Part shown: positions 58,351 through 64,000 of the stretch, one piece after another
Position numbering within the stretch: the first letter of the stretch is position 1
Layout of the letters: each line of letters opens with the position of its first letter
From: Ampullaceana balthica
Taxonomy: Eukaryota; Mollusca; Gastropoda; Lymnaeidae
NCBI GenBank assembly: GCA_944989445.1
Contig: CALYLW010000061.1
Location: 930,001-994,000 of the forward strand
DNA: 64,000 nt
Direction: 5' to 3'
The notes under the pieces: generated by a model
Databases searched by the model: none
What the model saw: the letters and a program-made list of their open reading frames with translations, nothing else
Told to the model about the DNA's origin: nothing
Made by a program: the position numbers and the translations under genes

Positions 58351-58735
58351 CACAAAAACACAGACCGAGAATAGATCGTGTAATTTAAAAATAGGAAAAT
58401 AAAGGGAGACAAGCTAATTGACGTCCGAAGAGCCCGTGTCTGCTGGATTACCCCCACTCCTGCCCCCCCGACGCCACCCTCCCCTCCACCCTCAATCATT
58501 GAACACGAGATTTAGATGAGTCTCTAAGCCTGGTCCGATGACACAATAGTAGCGGTCTGCTCCCTAAGTCCCGCCACAAGTGACCCCCATCTGTTTTCAT
58601 CAGCCAGATAGATTTGTTTGCTTAGACATGAATGCTTTAATTGTCTTCGGCATTCGCTTGACGAGTTCAACTGGCAGTGGGAGCTTTGAAAGTGCACGTG
58701 TGGCGACCAATGACAACGACATCAAAATAATAATA
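58351..58735. other. Unassigned sequence
   Basis: Mixed single-copy DNA with a C-rich patch near 58450-58490. Overlapping frames near 58580-58794 show no recognised domain. Confidence 0.4.
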
Positions 58736-58962
58736 CCACCACCATCAGCAACAAGATCAAACACCATCAACAAAAGCACCAACAACCACATCAATCACAG
58801 CACCGTCGACAAAAGAACCAACACCCTTAACAACGAAACCACCACCAACAACAACACAAACACTAACATCAGGAACCACCAACAACAAGACAAAAACTTC
58901 GCCAACAGCAGCAACACCACTCCCGAACACTGACACCACACCAACAACAACAACAGAGCATT
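58736..58962. repeat. CAA/ACC-rich low-complexity block
   Basis: The plus strand is nearly free of T and G-poor, built from ACCAACAAC, CACAACAA and ATCAACAAA triplet-like words. The frames across it on plus (Asn/Thr-rich) and minus (Val/Gly-rich) are compositional. Confidence 0.8.
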
Positions 58963-59255
58963 GAAGTATTGAAAGGTCTACTGTTGCAACTCACTAAGAC
59001 TAAGAACTGTTAAAAGAAATCGCTCCCAGTAAATATATGACGTCATGGAAACAAACGATACTCGTTCGTCACGTGACAAGATAACCAGAGTTGATTTCAT
59101 CTCTGAGTACACAGGCGGCTTGCGAGTCCTAATGCTGCATGAGGGACAATCGTATTTATGTTTTTTTGGATTCGCAGTCGATTCCGGTTTTTTACTTTCT
59201 AATCGATTCCTTATGGTGTAAGAAGAGCTTTTATTCCCTGGGGAGTGTGATCAGT
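58963..59255. other. Unassigned spacer
   Basis: Unique DNA before the 51-bp array; nothing recognised. Confidence 0.4.
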
Positions 59256-59257
59256 CA

Positions 59258-59667
59258 GCGAACACCTGGCTCCAAGCTTGTACGATCTCTAGCAAAGGTT
59301 TACCACTAATGAACACCTGACTCCAAGCTTGTACGATCTCTAGCAAAGGTTTACCACTAATGAACACCTGACTCCAAGCTTGTACGATCTCTAGCAAAGG
59401 TTTACCACTAATGAACACCTGACTCCAAGCTTGTACGATCTCTAGCAAAGGTTTACCACTAATGAACACCTGACTCCAAGCTTGTACGATCTCTAGCAAA
59501 GGTTTACCACTAATGAACACCTGACTCCAAGCTTGTACGATCTCTAGCAAAGGTTTACCACTAATGAACACCTGACTCCAAGCTTATACGATCTCTAACA
59601 AAGGTTTACCACTAATGAACACCTGACTCCAAGCTTGTACGATCTCTAGCAAAGGTTTACCACTAAT
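59258..59667. repeat. 51-bp minisatellite, 8 nearly identical copies
   Basis: The unit is GAACACCTGACTCCAAGCTT then GTACGATCTCTAGCAAAGGT and TTACCACTAAT, 51 bases. Six of the eight copies look identical; the first has CACCTGGC at its start and the seventh carries TATACG and CTAACA changes. As 51 is divisible by three, a 106-codon minus frame (59251-59571) repeats the 17 residues MFISGKPLLEIVQAWSQ; the changes in copy seven put its start just inside the array. Near-identity implies recent amplification. It is more likely a young minisatellite than a gene. Confidence 0.93.
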
Positions 59668-59724
59668 TAACGTCGATTTTCATGAATTTTTAGTAAAACT
59701 TAAAAGACAGTTCTTAAAGTTTCC

Positions 59725-59768
<44 letters not shown>

Positions 59769-60025
59769 ACGTGCGTGTGTATTTGTGCATATGAATGTGC
59801 GCACCAGCTGTGTCTTTACCTTTGGGCAGTTTACCGGACATTGGTTATTGACAAAGACTGCAGTCTGGTATCCAGGAAACATGCACTGACCACTAGCTGA
59901 GCGTTTACCTCTGAGAAGTGGACCACGCATTAGTTGTTTAAAAAGGTCTGAAGCCTGACATCGTGCCCACATGCCAACTTGTAGGAACGCGTGAACGCTG
60001 GTCAATAAATTCTGCTAAAAAGTGC
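59668..60025. other. Unassigned, with a (GT)n microsatellite at 59730-59767
   Basis: A GT run of about 34 bases (TGTGTTTGTG then GT repeats) lies near 59728-59767. The rest is unique sequence; the overlapping minus frames have no domains. Confidence 0.6.
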
Positions 60026-60092
60026 GGCTGTGACAGTGGCGTAGCTAGAACTTTTGCCGCCCGGGGCGGTCTCCAATTTGCCGCCCTTTTTA

Positions 60093-60415
60093 GGGGCCGT
60101 TCATAAATGACGTCACGCACCTGGGGGGGGGGAGGGAGTCACATACGTTTGTGACGATCTGTGACGAGGGGGGTGTTTAAGAAATGTGACGTCACGTCAA
60201 AACGCGCAACTTTAAATACATTTCCACTTTTCTTAAATGGCAAAAATTTAATTTGAAACATGCTCATTTTCAAACATAAAATACGGCTTTTATTTGTTCA
60301 AAGCTTTGTGGCGTCTTATTGAAGAAGGGGTCTAACTTTTTGTAACGACGTGTGACGTGGGGGGATGGGGGTGAACAATCAGCCAAAATAGCGTGCTTCA
60401 TTTACGGACGGCCAC
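60093..60415. mobile_element. PIF/Harbinger-type MITE nested in hAT
   Basis: The element is 323 bp. It starts GGGGCCGTTCATAAATGACG and ends CTTCATTTACGGACGGCCAC. Inverted termini are (G)GGCCGT(T/C)C(A/G)TAAATGA. Flanks are TTA on both sides (60090-60092 and 60416-60418), the 3-bp duplication typical of PIF/Harbinger and relatives. The interior contains several GTGACG/TGACGTCACG phrases and G-runs. No coding content. Confidence 0.68.
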
Positions 60416-60749
60416 TTAGTCGATTATATTATGGTTTAAAAAAAATAATTAATAAACATGAGTAAATAATTAAAATTGAAACGAAGAAAAGGTGGGGAAC
60501 ATGTTTACCATTGCATGCCATATTTATGTAAGCAGTAATAAAAGAGGCCGCATAAGATTATATACCTAAAAATACACATTTATTAAAATACAAGATACTT
60601 GTTTTAAAGGCCACAAGAAAGTTATTTAGCGCCAATGAGACAAAACATATTCCAAATTAACACCCAAAAAAACATTACCAATTCCATATTTTATTTTTTA
60701 TTTAGAAATAAATTATTTTTTTTACAAACAAAGAAATTGTATACATTAG

Positions 60750-60920
60750 CAGTGGCGTAACAACGGATTGGCATTGGGGCAGTTGCCAAGGGCGCCGGCC
60801 TACGCCAGTTCAAAAGAGCGCCGCTAAATCTCTAGTTTTAAATTTTTTATTTAAATAAAAGGTGCCAAAATAAAATTAGCCAAGGACGTCAAAAACCTAG
60901 TTACGCCTCTGTAGCCTCTG
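60750..60920. mobile_element. Young hAT MITE with perfect 8-bp duplication
   Basis: The element is 171 bp. It starts CAGTGGCGTAACAACGGATT and ends CTAGTTACGCCTCTGTAGCC then TCTG. TACATTAG flanks it perfectly on both sides (60742-60749 and 60921-60928). The right terminus GCCTCTG is tandemly doubled (GCCTCTGTAGCCTCTG), so the inner copy pairs better with the left end. It sits just beyond the stop codon of the older hAT transposase relic. Confidence 0.85.
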
Positions 60921-60948
60921 TACATTAGTATGTAAACATATTTATAAT

Positions 60949-61825
60949 TTATACATTTACTTTCCTAACTTTCATAGCAGAAAAATCGTGTATTATGCTA
61001 TCAAAATTAAAATTATTTGTAATATCTTGTTCTATGGATAGTATTGCAAAATTTTGTTTACTTTAATCGCTCATTGTGGAACGAAGATAATTTTTATCAC
61101 CTTCAGTTTGGAGGAGCTCCTTTCACAACTAGCGACACTGATAGCAATAGTTGAAAAAATTCATAACAAATTACAATGTTGGGTACATAATTTTCCAATC
61201 GATACTGTTGAATAAATTTTAATAGATGATGGGTGCCTTTTCCCCCGTTTTTTTTTACATAATGCCTCTTCTTGTAGTGTAGGTACAGCCATAAAAACCT
61301 GGATCTTTTTTCTTTCCATATTGAACTGTCAATGTCAATAAAGTAATTTATTTGAGGTTGAAATGCTTCATTTAGTAGGTTACATGGTATTATATACGAA
61401 TATTTTCTTGCAAGGACATGCAACTCATCAAAGCGTTATTTTATTTTATTTTATAATTCCATCCATGGATAAAAAATTTCTTGTTGTACTTCTTGTTCTA
61501 AAGATAGAACCACGTCTTCTGAATTTTCCCTACTCATATTTTTTCTCCTTCTAACTAGGCGTTCAGTTGATATCTCCATCTCTTCCCTAATTGTTTGGCT
61601 GATATAACAGCATTTTGTATTAGCACATCTCTTTGTTCCATGCAATGGCTTTGCATTAATTTAAAAAATGACGGTTTCCCATAAATTAGATAACATAGAA
61701 GAGAAAAAGATTGCATTGAATTGAGTAAAATTCCAGCATCTGATCTCGTTTTCCTAGTTACTTCTTCAGATGTCAATTTTTCCAACACGCTTGAAAGTTT
61801 AAAGTATGTCTTTTTCGAAATTAAT
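60949..61825 (-). pseudogene. hAT transposase relic, C-terminal third
   Basis: Three or more frames on minus, in order. 61825-61555 carries VLEKLTSEE and SLLCYLIYGKPSF. 61645-61451 carries RRRKNMSREN and LSLEQEVQQEIFYPW. 61423-61103 carries LLKFIQQYRLENYVPNI, the start of the hAT C-terminal dimerisation domain, then after a one-base shift SCERSSSKLKVIK, matching the conserved ERSFSKLK box. The final segment reads NFAILSIEQDI and ends at a stop at 60949. The order and motifs fit ZMYM-type hAT transposases. The N-terminal zinc finger and DDE region are absent, so this is complementary to the relic at 13497-15357, though the two elements have different ends. Confidence 0.85.
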
Positions 61826-62400
61826 ATGCCTGTTGTGGGTTTTATTACCGGAGAAATTTGAATATTGACATATTCTTGTCGTAAATCTTAATAATTTTCC
61901 ATAAAATAGACGAATTCAAATTATTTACACATTACTATTAATTTAATTTGATAGGCGTCACATGCTTAATGAATAACCGCATTTTAATGAAAAACACAAA
62001 TTATTTGTGCTACTTTAATGCAATCAAAACAAAATAAATTTAATTTTTAATAACTTACCTTACAAAAATTTACTGAAAACTGAAGCAGTAATATAAATTA
62101 CAAATTGCAAGGTAAACACAATATTTGAACCACCATGCCTTGTAGGTACTTGTTCGCGCATCATTCTGCGAATGTCGAAATTCCACGTAAAAACTGTCGT
62201 GGCGATATTAATAGTACACATTATTCGGCCCAGCGGTGATGTGTTTTTTGGGTAGTTTTCTTATAAAAGCGTCATCTGTGTCTTATACCGCTTAGTTTTC
62301 CAAACAAATGGAGACTTTTGTCTCAAACTTTTGAGCTATTAAAATTTTTTGAACGGTTTTGCGTTAGTTATGTAATCAAACAAATGTTGTGCGAATCCGT
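61826..62400. other. Interior of the hAT element, non-coding
   Basis: AT-rich DNA inside the 60034-62572 element where the N-terminal transposase region would be expected. I found no transposase-like sequence here, so it was deleted or has decayed beyond recognition. Confidence 0.5.
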
Positions 62401-62580
62401 TAATTAAGACATGAAATTACGAATATTTTTGTTTCACCTTGGTTTTCCCCCTTCAAAAGAAAAAGGGTGGTTGTCAGAAATGTTTGTACTTTTCAAATGC
62501 CCACAAATGCCGCCCCTAAATGAGTGCCGCCCGGGGCGGACCGCCCCCACCACCCCCCTAGTTAAGCCACTGGGATGTGA

Positions 62581-63170
62581 CTTCACATCCGATCATGTGT
62601 TGAAACCCCAGACAAATAATAATACAGTAAAAACGAAATTCCCGAGCCGCCGAAATATCAGAGTTCCAATACAAAATGTCAACTGAAATGTCGGAGTTCA
62701 AATGTTAACCGAATGTCAGGGAATGTCACGCGAGCGGCAGCGACGTCAATTTCTTTAAAAATTCGGGACAGAAATAAACGCGGCGGCGTGAAGGAATAAT
62801 GGAGCAATCTTCACTCCCAGAAATAAATGAGGAGGAGTTTATGATGCTTGATTATACTTCTTGAGCAACGTCCATTCTACATCTATTCTACGTCCATTCT
62901 ACATCCATTCTACATTTGTACATCAATTATACGTCAATTCGAAGTCAATTAGACGGTCTGGAATAACGCAAACAAAGGAGATGATGTCTATAAATAAATA
63001 CACAGTAATAATAATTTAAAAAAGCTTTCAGATTTTCAACCAAGTTCTTTGTGTTTCAACCCTTTATTTATATTTCAATGACAACATGCTGGTTAATTCA
63101 GCGAATAGAAGGATGCCATCAGAATATTAAATGAAGCATAGAATTAAGAACTTGTCGGCGAAACAAATAA
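62581..63170. other. Unassigned; degenerate ~12-bp repeat at 62865-62960
   Basis: ACGTCCATTCTACATCTATT-type words recur about eight times at 62865-62960. The rest is single-copy, with nothing recognised. Confidence 0.5.
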
Positions 63171-63174
63171 GTAT

Positions 63175-63560
63175 AAAACTTAAAAACGGAAATGTAATAG
63201 AAAGTCTCATCTGAAAATGTAATACAAAGTCGTTTACCGGAAATGTAATAGAATGTATTTATTTATCTGAAAATGTAATAGAAAGTCTTTATCTGAAAAT
63301 ATAATAGAAAGTCTTTATCTGAAAATGTAATAGAAAGTCTTGATCTGAAAATGTAATAGAAAGTCTTGATCTGAAAATGTAATAGAAAGTCTTTATCTGA
63401 AAATGTAATAGAAAGTCTTGATCTGAAAATGTAATAGAAAGTCTTTATCTGAAAATGTAATAGAAAGTCTTGATCTGAAAATGTAATAGAAAGTCTTGAT
63501 CTGAAAATGTAATAGAAAGTCTTTATCTGAGAATGTAATAGAAAGTCTTTATTTGAAGAA
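63175..63560. repeat. 26-bp minisatellite, about 14 copies
   Basis: The unit is TGAAAATGTAATAGAAAGTC then TTTATC or TTGATC, 26 bases. Copies with TTTATC and TTGATC alternate in part. Minus-strand openness (63263-63571, Phe/Tyr/Ile-rich) is a by-product. Confidence 0.93.
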
Positions 63561-63780
63561 AATAAACCCACAGAATCGTTGGTTAAGTCCGAGGGGAAAC
63601 TGGCAACATGTGAAGGCTGGGTGGAAGGGGGTAGCAGATGTGTGTGACGAATGGGGTCGAAGGGGGGGGGGTTGTGTTAAGGGATGGGTTTGGAAGGGAC
63701 TATGTGTATGCGGCATCGTCTCAGGAGGGAATGAAGTCGGAAAGACATTAGAGTGCAATTTACGTGAAGGAAAGGGCTTC
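63561..63780. other. Unique G-rich stretch
   Basis: The plus strand is rich in G (GGAAGGGGGTAGCAG, GTCGAAGGGGGGGGGGTTGT). Overlapping frames on both strands show no domain. Confidence 0.4.
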
Positions 63781-64000
63781 TGGTGGGCTTGTGGTGGGCT
63801 TGTTGTGGTATTGTGATGGGCTTGTGGTGGGTCTGTGGTGGGTTTGTGGTGGGTCTGTGGTGGATTTGTAGTGGTCTTGTGGTGGGTTTGTGGTGGGTCT
63901 GTTGTGGGTTTGTGATGGGCTTGTGGTGGTTCTGTGATGGTTTTGTGATGGGATTGTTGTGGGATCGTGGTTGATCTTTGGTGGGTTTGTGATGGGCTTG
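63781..64000. repeat. G-rich ~12-bp repeat running off the window
   Basis: GTGGTGGGTTTGTGGTGGGT-type words repeat with a spacing near 12-15 bases to the last base, so the array is truncated by the window. The many GGG tracts on plus would allow G-quadruplex formation. Confidence 0.85.

Larger units (their letters stand above)
60034..62572 (-). mobile_element. hAT transposon, 2.5 kb, with two nested MITEs
   Basis: The left end is CAGTGGCGTAGCTAG and the right end is CTAGTTAAGCCACTG, imperfect 15-bp inverted repeats of the common CAGTGGCG(T)A hAT type. Flanks are GGCTGTGA (60026-60033) and GGATGTGA (62573-62580), seven of eight identical, an 8-bp target duplication. Both subterminal regions carry GCCGCCCGGGGCGG. 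A decayed transposase C-terminal part runs on minus (60949-61825). Two younger elements sit inside, at 60093-60415 and 60750-60920. Confidence 0.88.

Overview
This window is animal (eukaryotic) DNA with no recognisable intact host gene. Almost all of it is tandem repeats, microsatellites and dead transposable elements. The transposon mix suggests an invertebrate, plausibly a mollusc: Helitron-type 3' ends with a hairpin and CTAG, several hAT families, pogo-like and Mutator-like MITEs, a non-LTR retrotransposon, a tRNA-Val-derived SINE head and very long CT/GA microsatellites. That assignment is inference; no host gene is present to anchor it.

Layout. 1-545 is a degenerate 17-bp repeat. 1422-3079 (minus) is a broken LINE reverse transcriptase whose 3' end, internal deletion and 5' side all carry the same 27-bp minisatellite unit. 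3660-5090 is a 28-bp minisatellite. 5959-6155 is a hAT-like MITE with a perfect 8-bp target duplication, followed by a 36-bp array and a probable pogo-type MITE. 8570-12370 holds 48-bp, 43-bp and 33-bp minisatellites; the 33-bp one is open on both strands. 13140-15550 is a hAT element with a decayed transposase, interrupted by a Mutator-like MITE. 16500-24000 is mostly further minisatellites plus a Helitron-like end and a hammerhead-like motif. 24021-24349 is a pogo-like MITE that still carries a 29-codon start of its transposase.

25140-35945 is a block of about 10.8 kb that is almost free of G on the plus strand and is built from ATTTC/TTTCA-type words. It is open in all three plus frames for kilobases, which is a composition effect and not coding. 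36099-38650 holds a CT/TA microsatellite, two Helitron-like 3' ends of one family and one of another, a 23-bp array, a tRNA-Val-like SINE head and a hAT-like MITE. 38722-55215 is a 16.5-kb satellite array with a monomer of about 500 bp. In its right two thirds many units become a higher-order repeat of about 840 bp, made of one full monomer plus one shortened monomer of about 340 bp.

55441-55480 has a hammerhead-like core motif. The rest carries GA microsatellites, a very homogeneous 51-bp minisatellite, a second hAT element (60034-62572) that keeps the C-terminal third of its transposase and contains two nested MITEs, and arrays running off the right end.

No gene network operates here. The biology on show is repeat birth and turnover: nested insertions that can be ordered in time, minisatellites at retrotransposon breakpoints, satellite higher-order structure, and an extreme strand-asymmetric block.
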